A model generated the notes under the pieces. The model was not told the DNA's origin, did no database searches, and worked only from the letters and a program-made list of their open reading frames with translations. A program made the position numbers and the translations under genes. Positions 1 through 8,578 of a DNA stretch of 43,248 nt are shown here, piece by piece; position 1 is the stretch's first letter; each line of letters opens with the position of its first letter. Origin of the DNA: Synergistaceae bacterium (GTDB lineage: Bacteria > Synergistota > Synergistia > Synergistales > Aminobacteriaceae); contig WRHH01000020.1 of assembly GCA_009783355.1 (NCBI GenBank), positions 1 to 43,248 of the forward strand. Direction: 5' to 3'.

Positions 1-1133
1 CGCCCAGCCGCTAATATGTTCTTTGCCGCATTCAAATCGGCGTTTTCTTCATGCTCACATCTGACGCATACAAATTCTGACTGTGTCTTTCGGTTTTCTG
101 CTGAGATGCTCCCGCACCTTGAGCATTTTTGGCTCGTGTATTGCGGTTCTATTGCTATTACCTTGCCGCCTCTCCACATCTGTTTATACTCAAGCTGCCT
201 CCTGAATTCACTCCATCCCTGATCCAAGATTGATTTGTTCAATCCCGATTTTGCTCTCACATTTCTTCCGGGATTCTCTTTCATTCTTGATGCTGACCTG
301 CTCATGTTAGACGTTTTCAAGTCTTCGACAACTACGACCGCGTGGTTTTTGCTTATCTTCGTTGTCTCCTTGTGTAGAAAATCTTTTCGTACATCTCGTA
401 TGCGTTTGTGGCATTTCTGTACTATTTTCACTTGTTTCTTCCAGTTGTTACTGTACTTAATCTTTCGTGATAGTTTGCGCTGCTCCTTTCTCAGTTTTGT
501 CGCATGCATTGCAAAACTGTTGATTGACGGTATTACCGTTCCGTCTGATATGCACGCAAACTGAACTATTCCCATATCTATTCCTACTTCGGATTTTGAT
601 TCATGTACGGGCTCTTTCTTTTCTTGCTCAGTTTGAATACTGATATACCATTTATCTATTTCACGTCTTACAGTTATATTTTTTGGTATTCCTGTTATTC
701 TTCGGCTGTTGATATATCGAACCCAGCCTATCTTTGGCAAATATACTCTGTTGTTGCCTTCTTCTATTTTAAATCCCTGCGGATATCTGAAGCTGTCATT
801 GTTATTACCTTTCTTCTTGAACCGGGGGAATTGCTTGGGATTTGTCTTGTCAAACGCCTCTTGTAACGATTTATCTAAATCCATTAGTTTTTGCTGAAGA
901 ATTTGAGAATGAGCTTCTTTTAAGAATTCAGTATCTTCCTGTTGCTTCCAGTTCACTAATTCCGCCGCTATTCTTGAATAGCTCATGCGGCTTTGTCCTT
1001 CTGATAGGAATTCTTTTTGTTCGGCAAGCGCTTTATTCCATACGAAACGACAACTACCCGCAAAGTTTTTTATTTTTGCGAATTGAAGTTTATTTAAATT
1101 GAGCTGAAATTTAAATGCCTTTAGTATTTTCAT
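1..1133 (-). CDS. tnpB: TnpB-family RNA-guided nuclease of an IS200/IS605-type element (3' end outside window)
   Basis: Reading the minus strand from an ATG at 1133 gives one uninterrupted frame of about 377 codons to the window edge, so the C-terminus is cut off. The N-terminus begins MKILKAFKFQLNLNKLQ and is rich in K/R, as in OrfB_IS605. A GIDMG motif (first RuvC Asp) lies near 550-570. VVVVEDL (RuvC Glu) lies near 325-340. A zinc-ribbon pair KCSRCG and CVRCEHEENADLNAAKN (third RuvC Asp) lies near 20-130. All catalytic motifs are intact, so the protein is probably active. TnpB proteins are RNA-guided DNA nucleases that help retain IS200/IS605 elements; the guide omega-RNA normally overlaps the 3' end and lies outside this window. 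No tnpA is seen. The small open frames on the opposite strand here are shadows of this gene. Confidence 0.93.
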   Translation of the reverse strand, partial: MKILKAFKFQLNLNKLQFAKIKNFAGSCRFVWNKALAEQKEFLSEGQSRMSYSRIAAELVNWKQQEDTEFLKEAHSQILQQKLMDLDKSLQEAFDKTNPKQFPRFKKKGNNNDSFRYPQGFKIEEGNNRVYLPKIGWVRYINSRRITGIPKNITVRREIDKWYISIQTEQEKKEPVHESKSEVGIDMGIVQFACISDGTVIPSINSFAMHATKLRKEQRKLSRKIKYSNNWKKQVKIVQKCHKRIRDVRKDFLHKETTKISKNHAVVVVEDLKTSNMSRSASRMKENPGRNVRAKSGLNKSILDQGWSEFRRQLEYKQMWRGGKVIAIEPQYTSQKCSRCGSISAENRKTQSEFVCVRCEHEENADLNAAKNILAAG

Positions 1134-1199
1134 AACTAATATTATACTTCATAATTGGCGATATATTGAGCAACAACAGAAAACAAAAGACGAAAAGCT

Positions 1200-1310
1200 A
1201 TCCGCCGGAGGCGGATGTTCCTTATATCCTCGCCCTGAAGTGCGAGGTCTTACGGAACGTCTGATAAAACTGAAACGCAGGATATCTACCAGTAAAAATC
1301 CGTAAACTGG
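1200..1310. other. Cluster of three stem-loops upstream of tnpB
   Basis: The roughly 300-base gap between tnpB and citD (1134-1436) contains no gene. It holds three hairpins in a row. The first has ATCCGCC at 1200-1206 pairing with GGCGGAT at 1210-1216 around a GGA loop. The second is nested: GTTCC 1217-1221 with GGAAC 1254-1258 encloses CCTCG 1228-1232 with CGAGG 1243-1247. The third pairs CCAGT 1289-1293 with ACTGG 1306-1310. Subterminal hairpins are typical of IS200/IS605 ends, so this may be the left end of the tnpB element or the remnant of a right end or omega-RNA from another copy. The function is inferred only from structure and position. The promoter of the citrate operon should lie between here and 1437, but no convincing -35/-10 pair stands out. 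Confidence 0.45.
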
Positions 1311-1436
1311 AATTCTACAAATAACCACATAAATAAGACAGTACAAAACACACATTAAAAAAACATTCTGCCTCAACCGAAAAACATAATAATGTATACG
1401 CAAGGTTTAATAAAACTGAAGATGGGGGAGGATCGA

Positions 1437-1736
1437 ATGGAAGTTGTTAAAACTGCGATAGCCGGTACTCTGGAATCCAGCGATGTTCAGATTACTATTG
1501 AACCGAACGGCAATGGAACCGCCGTTGATATCAGCAGTATCGTATTGAATCAGTACGGCAGGCAGATTAAAGCAATTGTACTGGATACCCTTAATACCCT
1601 CGGCGTTAAATCCGCAAAAGTTACTGTTGTAGACAAAGGCGCCCTTGACTGTACTATCAAAGCGCGTACCGAATGCGCGGTATACAGGGCGGCGGGATTT
1701 GCCGAGAGTTTCCCGTGGGGAGGTGAAAAGCAATGA
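1437..1736 (+). CDS. citD: Citrate lyase acyl carrier protein (gamma subunit)
   Basis: This 99-residue protein is the usual size for CitD, the small carrier subunit of citrate lyase. It holds the 2'-(5''-phosphoribosyl)-3'-dephospho-CoA arm that carries the acetyl/citryl group between CitF and CitE. The motif AGTLESSD places Ser14 at the position where the prosthetic group is attached in characterised CitD. The start at 1437 is chosen because a purine-rich ribosome site (GGGGGAGG) sits at 1424-1431. An in-frame ATG at 1422 overlaps that site and is unlikely to be used. The stop overlaps the citE start (ATGA), so translation of the two is probably coupled. It is the first gene of the operon. 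Confidence 0.95.
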   Translation: MEVVKTAIAGTLESSDVQITIEPNGNGTAVDISSIVLNQYGRQIKAIVLDTLNTLGVKSAKVTVVDKGALDCTIKARTECAVYRAAGFAESFPWGGEKQ

Positions 1737-2629
1737 CGGAAAAGAGAAGGCTGCGCCGAACAATGATGTTCCTGAACGCTCAACGGCCCGGCTTGATAAA
1801 AGACGCATATATTTACCGCCCCGATTCCGTCATGTTTGACCTGGAGGATGCAGTTGCGGAGAACCAGAAAGACGCGGCTCGCTTTTCACTCTATCATGCG
1901 CTCTTGAACGTGGATTATTGCGGCGTTGAGCGCATAGTCCGCATCAACGGCCTGGATACTCCATATTGGAAAGAGGACATTCGCGCCTCTGTTGCGGGAG
2001 GCGCTGACGGTATACGCATCCCGAAATGCGAGTACGCCCAGGACGTCAAACTCGTGGATGCGGCTATCGAAGCAGCTGAGAACGAATTTTCGCGTGTGAA
2101 GGGAAGCACTCTCCTGATGTCCGCGATAGAAAGCCCGAGAGGAGTGCTAAACGCGCTCTCGATATGCGAAGCCTCGGAGCGGCTTTTTGGCGTGGCCATT
2201 TCGGGCGCTGATTTTCGCAAATGTATGCAGACCGCATACACAAAAAGCGGCGTTGAAATGGCGGCGGCGCGGGGAAATATACTATTGGCGGCCAGAAGCG
2301 CCGGAGTGCAGTGTTTCGATACTGTCTTCACGAACTTGGACGACATGGAAGGGTTCACGGAGGAAGTTGTCATGAACAAACAAATGGGGTTCGACGGCAA
2401 GTCCGTCATCAGCCCGAGGCAGATAAAGATTGTGCATGACGTCTTCGCGCCCTCCGAAAAGGAAATACGCGAAGCGGAAAAAATAGTCCGCACCGTCCGG
2501 GAAAATGCTGACAAGGGCGTCGGCGTATTTACCATAGACGGCAAAATGCTGGATATCGCGTTTGTGCCGGGCGCGGAACGTACGCTGGCGCTGGCGCGCG
2601 CTTCCGGGCTATACGAGGGGGAATTCTAA
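1733..2629 (+). CDS. citE: Citrate lyase beta subunit (citryl-ACP lyase)
   Basis: This 298-residue protein belongs to the HpcH/HpaI-CitE TIM-barrel family and should cleave citryl-ACP to oxaloacetate and acetyl-ACP (EC 4.1.3.34). Typical family stretches are RRTMMFLNAQRPGLIKDA at the N-terminus, DSVMFDLEDAV (Mg-binding acidic residues), VRINGLDTPYWKEDI, the AIESPRGVLNA motif with its conserved Glu, and GFDGKSVISPRQI near the C-terminus. The start overlaps the citD stop by four bases. The stop is directly followed by the citF ATG without a spacer, typical for a translationally coupled citrate lyase operon. Length and motifs are normal for CitE rather than for a CitE-like malyl-CoA lyase, and the neighbours citD and citF support this. 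Confidence 0.95.
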   Translation: MTEKRRLRRTMMFLNAQRPGLIKDAYIYRPDSVMFDLEDAVAENQKDAARFSLYHALLNVDYCGVERIVRINGLDTPYWKEDIRASVAGGADGIRIPKCEYAQDVKLVDAAIEAAENEFSRVKGSTLLMSAIESPRGVLNALSICEASERLFGVAISGADFRKCMQTAYTKSGVEMAAARGNILLAARSAGVQCFDTVFTNLDDMEGFTEEVVMNKQMGFDGKSVISPRQIKIVHDVFAPSEKEIREAEKIVRTVRENADKGVGVFTIDGKMLDIAFVPGAERTLALARASGLYEGEF

Positions 2630-4180
2630 ATGAAGAACGCCATAGGAAGAGAAATTCCCGATGAACTGCTTGTGAATGCGGAACCCTACAAAGGCAATTA
2701 CGCGCTTGACGGCGTGGAATACACGAAACCCGGCCCGACTGTCCGCGCCTCAATAAAACCTCAAGAAAGCAAGATTGCGGGCAGCCTTCGCGACGCTATC
2801 GTCCAATGCGGGCTGAAAGACGGTATGACAGTTTCCTTTCACCACCATCTCCGCGATGGCGACTATGTTATCAATTTAGTCATGAAAGAGATTGAGGCGC
2901 TGGGAATTAGAGATCTTACAATCGCGGCGTCATCCGTGGGGACGGCTCACGACCCCGTTGCGAAGATGATTGAGGACGGAGTGGTCACCGGATTACAGAC
3001 GAGCGGCATCAGGGGACGGATGGGCGAAGCCGTTTCGAATGGCAAGCTCAGGACGACTGCAATTCTGCGCTCTCACGGCGGGCGTGTCCGCGCAATTGAG
3101 CAGGGAGAAGTGCACATCGACATAGCCTTCATTGGCGCGCCAACGAGCGACGAATATGGCAACGCGCGGGGAACGGGCGGTAAATCTGACTGCGGAGTGC
3201 TCTCATACGCTATGGTGGATGCGAAATATGCGGACAAGGTCGTTATCGTTACCGATACCCTGATGGATTTTCCAAATTTCCCGCCAAGCATTGAAGCTGT
3301 GGATGTAGATTACGTAGTAGTTGTGGATTCAATCGGAGAGCCGAAAAAAATTGCAAGTCAGGCGGCTCGCATGTCGCAGGACCCCAGAGATTTGATGATG
3401 GCTGAAAACTGCGTTCGCGTCATGGCTGCCACGCCGTATTTCAAGGACGGCTACTCATTTCAGGCGGGGGCGGGCGGGCCGTCTCTCGCTGTATATCGTT
3501 TTCTTGAACCTTTGATGATTGAGCGGAAAATCAAGATGCGTTGGGCGATTGGGGGAATCACGCAACCTACCGTGGACTTGCTGAACAAGGGCCTTATTCA
3601 ATGTGTAGTCGACGCTCAGGATTTCGATATCGGGGCTGTCCGGTCGGTACACGAGAACCCGAACCATTACGAAATTTCGACTTCCCAGTACGCGAACCCA
3701 ATGAACAAGGGAGCTTTCGTTAATAAACTGGACTTTGTAATTTTAGCCGCACTTGAGATTGACACTGATTTCAACGTTAACGTGGTCACGGGCTCGGACG
3801 GAATTTTACGCGGCGCGCCAGGCGGGCATCCGGACGCTTCAGCGGGCGCAAAATGCACAATCATTGTAACGCCTTTAGTGCGAGGCAGGATACCAACCGT
3901 CTGCGAGCGCGTGGTCACCGTAACCACTCCTGGCGACTCTGTAGACGTGCTTGTAACAGATTACGGGATTGCTGTCAACCCCGCTAGACAGGATCTAATA
4001 GAGGCGCTTTCGGCGCATAAGATTCCACTTTCCACAATAGACGCCCTCAAAGACAAAGCCTACTCAATGGTAGGGCGCCCGGATGATTTGGAGTTTTTCG
4101 ACCGTATTGTTGCAATTGTAGAAGCAAGAGACGGAACAATTTTAGACATTGTCCGTCAGATAAAACCATACGAACTGTAA
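2630..4180 (+). CDS. citF: Citrate lyase alpha subunit (citrate:acetyl-ACP transferase)
   Basis: This 516-residue protein matches CitF, the CoA-transferase-like subunit that exchanges acetyl for citrate on the carrier protein (EC 2.8.3.10). Recognisable segments are the start MKNAIGREIPDELL, SFHHHLRDGDYVIN, SGIRGRMGEAV, the GAPTSDEYGNARGTGG segment, VTGSDGILRGAPGGHPD, and VLVTDYGIAVNPARQDL near the C-terminus. The ATG follows the citE stop immediately, and the gene overlaps nothing else. With citD and citE it gives a complete three-subunit lyase. The activating and prosthetic-group genes (citC, citX, citG) are not in this window and must be elsewhere if the enzyme is active. Confidence 0.96.
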   Translation: MKNAIGREIPDELLVNAEPYKGNYALDGVEYTKPGPTVRASIKPQESKIAGSLRDAIVQCGLKDGMTVSFHHHLRDGDYVINLVMKEIEALGIRDLTIAASSVGTAHDPVAKMIEDGVVTGLQTSGIRGRMGEAVSNGKLRTTAILRSHGGRVRAIEQGEVHIDIAFIGAPTSDEYGNARGTGGKSDCGVLSYAMVDAKYADKVVIVTDTLMDFPNFPPSIEAVDVDYVVVVDSIGEPKKIASQAARMSQDPRDLMMAENCVRVMAATPYFKDGYSFQAGAGGPSLAVYRFLEPLMIERKIKMRWAIGGITQPTVDLLNKGLIQCVVDAQDFDIGAVRSVHENPNHYEISTSQYANPMNKGAFVNKLDFVILAALEIDTDFNVNVVTGSDGILRGAPGGHPDASAGAKCTIIVTPLVRGRIPTVCERVVTVTTPGDSVDVLVTDYGIAVNPARQDLIEALSAHKIPLSTIDALKDKAYSMVGRPDDLEFFDRIVAIVEARDGTILDIVRQIKPYEL

Positions 4181-4195
4181 AGGAGTGAAGTAAAT

Positions 4196-5512
4196 ATGGA
4201 GAATACAACTATTTTGGCGTTAGTTGGTTTCATAATGGTGGGTGTTATTGTTTATGGCCTGATACAATCAAAAATCACCCCTATTCCGGTATTTGTAATA
4301 GTTTCTTGTTTGGCGGCTCTCGCTGTCATGACCTCTCCCGCAGAACTGTTCAAATACATTGATGACGGAGTGAAAACAACAATGCCCATCGCGGTGCTGT
4401 TCATCTTTTCCATAGTCTATTTTTGCGTGATGAACGACGTGGGCATGTTTGACCCCTTGGTGAACACGTTGGTTAAGTTGGCTAAAACAAACGTGATCCT
4501 GGTAACCGTCGCAACATCGATCATCGCGATTCTTTCACATCTTGATGGAGCTCTGGCCTCGACCTTGCTAATAACCATTCCGGCAATGCTGCCCGTTTAC
4601 AAACGGCTGAAAATGAGCCCATTGACGCTATTAGTTATTATTGGCGCAGCAATGAGCATCATGAACCTTCTTCCATGGGGCGGCCCCGTCGCTCGTACTG
4701 CAGCCATTACTAAGATGGATATCACGGAACTTTGGCATAGCCTGATTCCCTTGCAGGTGCTAATTACTGTGTTCGTAGTTGTCTTCGCCGCATTCATGGG
4801 CGTTATTGAGAAGAGGCGGGGCGCCGGGCTTGGCGCAGGTGACGACCATGTTGTGGCCGAGGTTGAAGAGGATCCCAAGGTTCTGGCGCTGAAGCGCCCG
4901 AAATTAGTTTGGGTCAACATCGCGCTTACATTAGGAATAATCGCGCTTCTTTGCTTCACCAAGATTCCTCTTTACGGCGCGTTCATGATAGGCTTATCCA
5001 TCGCTCTGGTGGTCAACTTTCCGAACGCAAAGGAACAGTTGGAACGGTTCAAAGTTCATTCAGTCGAAGCGTTGCCCATGGCTTCCATCCTGCTTGCTTC
5101 AGGCGTTTTCCTCGGAGTACTAAAGGGCACGAAGATGATCGACGCAATGGCAATCACAATGATCAACATCATTCCTGAAGCCCTCGGCTCATATTTGCAT
5201 GTTATTCTTGGCTTTTTCGCCGTGCCCATCGGTATGGTGCTCGGTACCGACTCCTATTTCTTCGGCCTGGTGCCTCTTGCAATAGAAGTAGGCAGTAAGT
5301 TCGGGATTGATCCGGTCAATATGGCCAATACTTTGTTAATAGGCAAGAACTACGGCGTTTTAGTCACACCGCACGCCGCTACAACTTTCCTTGCCATCGG
5401 TTTAGCGGGGGTGGAGCTCAAGGATCATCTCAAATTCTGCACCGCCTGGCTCTGGCTATTGAGCATCATTACCCTTGCCGCCGCTTTCCTGATGGGAACC
5501 ATCGTCTTGTAG
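4196..5512 (+). CDS. Citrate transporter, CitMHS family
   Basis: This 438-residue inner-membrane protein has about a dozen hydrophobic segments. It carries family-typical sequence such as SHLDGALASTLLITIPAMLP and KMSPLTLLVIIGAAMSIMN, followed by LLPWGGPVARTAA. A charged cytoplasmic loop occurs near residues 200-235. CitMHS proteins are secondary carriers that bring in citrate complexed with a divalent metal together with protons. The gene lies 15 bases after citF behind AAAGGAGTG, so it belongs to the same operon and should supply citrate to the lyase. The stop codon TAG at 5510-5512 lies inside the first copy of a 39-base repeat. The exact metal preference (Mg or Ca/Ba type) cannot be read from the sequence. 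Confidence 0.9.
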   Translation: MENTTILALVGFIMVGVIVYGLIQSKITPIPVFVIVSCLAALAVMTSPAELFKYIDDGVKTTMPIAVLFIFSIVYFCVMNDVGMFDPLVNTLVKLAKTNVILVTVATSIIAILSHLDGALASTLLITIPAMLPVYKRLKMSPLTLLVIIGAAMSIMNLLPWGGPVARTAAITKMDITELWHSLIPLQVLITVFVVVFAAFMGVIEKRRGAGLGAGDDHVVAEVEEDPKVLALKRPKLVWVNIALTLGIIALLCFTKIPLYGAFMIGLSIALVVNFPNAKEQLERFKVHSVEALPMASILLASGVFLGVLKGTKMIDAMAITMINIIPEALGSYLHVILGFFAVPIGMVLGTDSYFFGLVPLAIEVGSKFGIDPVNMANTLLIGKNYGVLVTPHAATTFLAIGLAGVELKDHLKFCTAWLWLLSIITLAAAFLMGTIVL

Positions 5513-5706
5513 CTAAAATGCAGTTAGGAGTTAGGAGTTAGTAGTGAGTAGCTAAAATGCAGTTAGGAGTTAGGAGTTAGTAGTGAGTAGCTAAAAGATA
5601 AAAAAATAACTCCAAACTCCAAACTCCTAACTTATAGCTCCTAACTCCTAACTCCTAACTCCTAACTCCTAACTTATAGCTCCTAACTCCTAACTCCTAA
5701 CTCCAA
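5509..5706. repeat. Large inverted array of GTTAGGA / TCCTAAC heptamers
   Basis: The left arm has two exact 39-base direct copies (starting at 5509 and 5548) and the beginning of a third at 5587. Each copy contains two GTTAGGA heptamers and a variant. The right arm (about 5607-5706) carries many copies of the complementary heptamer TCCTAAC, with an interspersed TTATAGC variant appearing twice. The two arms can pair into a long imperfect hairpin. The array fills the gap between the convergent citrate carrier and flavoprotein genes and contains the stop codons of both. It resembles the heptanucleotide tandem repeats known from cyanobacterial intergenic regions. A bidirectional terminator role is inferred from position. 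Confidence 0.9.
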
Positions 5707-6242
5707 ACTATATTCTGTCCCAGCTTTTTTGCCTGCTCCAATTCCTCGCGCCCTTCTATATCGTTGGGGTTGTAAAGTCCTGGAGCTATAATAATTCCCG
5801 CTTCCTCCCAGTTCATATATTTGCAGATAAGCCGGAACGTGGAGACCGCCCCAGCTGCGGCTTCCGCTTCATCGCCGCAGGTCGCTAAAAGGGCGGCGCG
5901 TTTTATCGGCATTCCTTCCTTCAGAAGAGCGTAAGTACGGTCGATAGCGAGCTTCAATTGAGCCGAAACGCTGAAATAGTATATAGGGGACGCAAAAACC
6001 AAGACGTCAGCTTTTCGCAGTTCTTGCAGTATAGATGACATGTCGTCCTGCTGAACGCATACGCCTTGTTCTTCAAAGCAATGCCTGCATGCCTTACACC
6101 CGCCTATTTTCATATCGGCCACGCGAAAACATGAAACGGCGTGACCTTGTGACTCCGCTCCTTCTACAAACGCTGCCACTAAGCGGTCTGTCGTTGCATT
6201 TTTTCGCGGAGAGCCGGATAGTATAACGATATTCTTTCCCAT
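5697..6242 (-). CDS. NADPH-dependent FMN reductase / iron-sulfur flavoprotein
   Basis: This 181-residue flavodoxin-fold protein begins MGKNIVILSGSPRKNATTD, the FMN phosphate-binding loop of the NADPH-dependent FMN reductase family (PF03358). It also has ASPIYYFSVSAQLKLAIDR, a second FMN contact. Cysteines at 49, 52, 55 and 62 (C-x2-C-x2-C-x6-C) match the compact motif of iron-sulfur flavoproteins (Isf), which bind a 4Fe-4S cluster. A role in electron transfer or oxidative-stress defence in anaerobes is known for that family; the substrate here is unknown. A GGGGGTATTT ribosome site precedes the ATG. The last residues Val-Trp-Ser and the stop are encoded by the edge of the heptamer repeat array, so the original C-terminus may have been altered. 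Confidence 0.88.
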   Translation of the reverse strand: MGKNIVILSGSPRKNATTDRLVAAFVEGAESQGHAVSCFRVADMKIGGCKACRHCFEEQGVCVQQDDMSSILQELRKADVLVFASPIYYFSVSAQLKLAIDRTYALLKEGMPIKRAALLATCGDEAEAAAGAVSTFRLICKYMNWEEAGIIIAPGLYNPNDIEGREELEQAKKLGQNIVWS

Positions 6243-6616
6243 TTAAATACCCCCATAAAAGTTTTCTGTTTTAATCGTCGATAAATAAAGAAAAAAATAG
6301 CAATTAAGTCATTAGATTATAACAAATCTTGATAATTATTTAGTAAATAAACTTGTCATATGAAGCTGATGTTGTGTTAGAATTTTGAAGTGGCTTATTG
6401 TTCAGAAGAGAGAAAATGTGCTAATGGAATTTGGATGTATTCTCGAATCCCGAGTAAATTCATGCGTTTGGTATAGCATTCTCATTAATTCCAATAAGCT
6501 GCGCTACACAAGTTCTATACATGCGAATCTTCAAAGACACAAAAGATTTTTTAAGACCAATTCATGATTTCACGGGATTTGAGAATGTATTTTGTCAAAG
6601 AGAAAGGAGTATGTAT
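6243..6616. other. AT-rich intergenic region between divergent genes, no gene seen
   Basis: The region lies between the flavoprotein gene (leftward) and the first gamma-glutamyltransferase (rightward) and must hold both promoters. No frame in it looks like a gene. The in-frame extension of the transferase back to 6521 has no signal-peptide character and lacks a good ribosome site, so it is treated as untranslated leader. I could not pick a convincing -35/-10 pair for either direction. Confidence 0.5.
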
Positions 6617-8527
6617 ATGAGTAAGAGACTTAACGGAAAAAGTTTGTTTTTCATTGCGGTATTGGTTTTTGTTTTTTGCGTTTCCTCCGCATCGGAAGTT
6701 TACGCCGCAGCGAGGAGACCGATTCCCGGCACGCCGTACGGGTTGGCTGTTTCGAATAACTGGCTGACCGATCAAGTTGGGCGGATGATTTTGGAAGCCG
6801 GAGGCAACGCAATTGACGCCGCCGCCGCCATGGGTTTCACTTTGGCGGTCGTGCACTCGGGCGCAGGTAACATAGGCGGAGGAGGGTTTGCTGTCATCAA
6901 CATAGCGTCAGGACAGGACGCCGGAACCTACGCTTTGGATTACCGCGAGATGTCGCCCGGAGCAGCGACTTGGGACATGTTTATTGATACAGCGCGCGCG
7001 GGTTATGACCCCGACGATCCAAGCACTTTCAGGGCTCGAACGTATGTAAACCCTATAACCGGCAATACTGCCCAGGCAAGCCTTTATGGCCCCCTGTCGA
7101 CAGGCGTGCCGGGGTCGGTTGCGGGGTTGTGCGAAATGGTCAGGAGATTCGGCACTATGCCGCTTAGGGATATCATGGAGCCCGCGATTAAGCTTGCCGG
7201 AAACGGATACAAGCTCTGGTCAGGCATTAACCTCACAAACGTTAACTATACCCAGTTTGACGGCACGAGAAAATACTTCACAAAGAACGGCGCCGCTTAC
7301 CAGACGGGCGAAATATTCGTACAGAAAGACCTTGCGCAGACCCTAAAACGTATCGCGCGAGACGGGCCCGACGGGTTCTATAAAGGGATAACCGCAAATA
7401 TGATAGTAGCTGAAATGCAAAAATACGGGGGAATAATCACGCACGAGGACCTTGCAAATTACAAGCCCGTATGGCGCGAACCAGTAAGGGGAACGTACCG
7501 CGGTTTCAACATAGTATCGATGTGCCCTCCGAGCTCGGGCGGAACTCACCTCATCCAAATTCTCAACACTATTGAGAACGAGGATATCGGCGCGCTTGGA
7601 TTCAATTCCGTGAGGACGATTTGGCTGATGGCCAACGCTATGCGCTACGCTTTCAGAGACCGCGGCGAGTATATGGCTGACCCTGATAAGGCGCCGGTTG
7701 TACTGAATTACGTTAGCCAGCTGACCTCCAAGGTATATGGAAAAACAATCTATGACAAAATAATTGCCCTCGGGCAAGTTGCGGCGCCGGTGAATCCGGA
7801 TCCCGGCTTCGGGCCTTTCAACGAAGGATATGTTCCCAATGACGGAGACAGCACCACGCATTACTCTGTCGTGGATAAGTGGGGCAACGCAGTCGGTATA
7901 ACAACCACCATCAATATGACTTACGGCAGCAGGCTTTGCGTGGATGGAGCGGGCTTTTTCCTGAACGACGAGATGGACGACCTCACGGGCGTTCCGGGTC
8001 AACCGAACGGATTCGGCGTTATACAGGGATGGGTCAACGTGCCTGCCCCAGGCAAGCGGCCTCTGAGCGCTATGACTCCGACGATCGTCACCCGCGCTGA
8101 TGGCAGCGTGTTTATGGTGACCGGCAGCCCGGGCGGAACGCGAATCATCACTCATACCCTCCATTCAATCGTCAACGCCATTGATCACGGAATGAACGTC
8201 AGTCAGGCGATATCAGCGCCGCGTTTCCACACGCAGTGGCCGCCGTCGACGACGACTCCGCCCGTGAACAATTTGGAACGCGAGACTTTTGCGGAATCCA
8301 GGTGGCCTTCCGATACCGACGAGAAACTGAAAGCTATGGGTTTCATTCCGGTTGGGCCTGGTTCAGCCGGAGACCTCTCAAGCTTAATGATCGGTACAAA
8401 GTTTACTACTGCCGCCAGCGGCGACGCAAACTTTGTAGTTACGGGAATGAATGATCCGAGAACCTTCTATCCTCCTGACGGATTCACATTTGACGAATTG
8501 ATGGAATACGTTGAGAGTAGGCCGTAG
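6617..8527 (+). CDS. ggt: Gamma-glutamyltransferase, exported (first of a tandem pair)
   Basis: The 636-residue precursor should hydrolyse or transfer the gamma-glutamyl group of glutathione-like peptides (EC 2.3.2.2 / 3.4.19.13). Residues 1-32 form a signal peptide ending SEVYAA. The N-terminal nucleophile Thr413 lies in STTHYSVVDKWGNAVG, the autocleavage site that splits the precursor into large and small subunits. The GSPGG oxyanion motif occurs in FMVTGSPGGTRIITH. The start at 6617 is preferred because AGAAAGGAG at 6601-6609 lies seven bases upstream; the ATG at 6611 is too close. The same leader and MSK start occur at the next gene, so this is a tandem duplication. Periplasmic or surface action would release amino acids from peptides, fitting an amino-acid fermenter. 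Confidence 0.93.
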   Translation: MSKRLNGKSLFFIAVLVFVFCVSSASEVYAAARRPIPGTPYGLAVSNNWLTDQVGRMILEAGGNAIDAAAAMGFTLAVVHSGAGNIGGGGFAVINIASGQDAGTYALDYREMSPGAATWDMFIDTARAGYDPDDPSTFRARTYVNPITGNTAQASLYGPLSTGVPGSVAGLCEMVRRFGTMPLRDIMEPAIKLAGNGYKLWSGINLTNVNYTQFDGTRKYFTKNGAAYQTGEIFVQKDLAQTLKRIARDGPDGFYKGITANMIVAEMQKYGGIITHEDLANYKPVWREPVRGTYRGFNIVSMCPPSSGGTHLIQILNTIENEDIGALGFNSVRTIWLMANAMRYAFRDRGEYMADPDKAPVVLNYVSQLTSKVYGKTIYDKIIALGQVAAPVNPDPGFGPFNEGYVPNDGDSTTHYSVVDKWGNAVGITTTINMTYGSRLCVDGAGFFLNDEMDDLTGVPGQPNGFGVIQGWVNVPAPGKRPLSAMTPTIVTRADGSVFMVTGSPGGTRIITHTLHSIVNAIDHGMNVSQAISAPRFHTQWPPSTTTPPVNNLERETFAESRWPSDTDEKLKAMGFIPVGPGSAGDLSSLMIGTKFTTAASGDANFVVTGMNDPRTFYPPDGFTFDELMEYVESRP

Positions 8528-8578
8528 CGAAAAGCGCGTATCCAAGAAGGTATTTTGTGTAGAGAAAGGAGCATATAT

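Noticed and set aside
16-1102. Several small rightward open frames
   Set aside because: They lie opposite an uninterrupted tnpB frame with all catalytic motifs and have no recognisable protein features.
5509-5625. Possible CRISPR array made of the 39-base direct repeats
   Set aside because: The copies follow each other without unique spacers, are built of smaller heptamers, and no cas gene is present.
7343-8164. 273-residue leftward open frame
   Set aside because: It is antisense to the small-subunit region of the first gamma-glutamyltransferase, whose motifs are complete.
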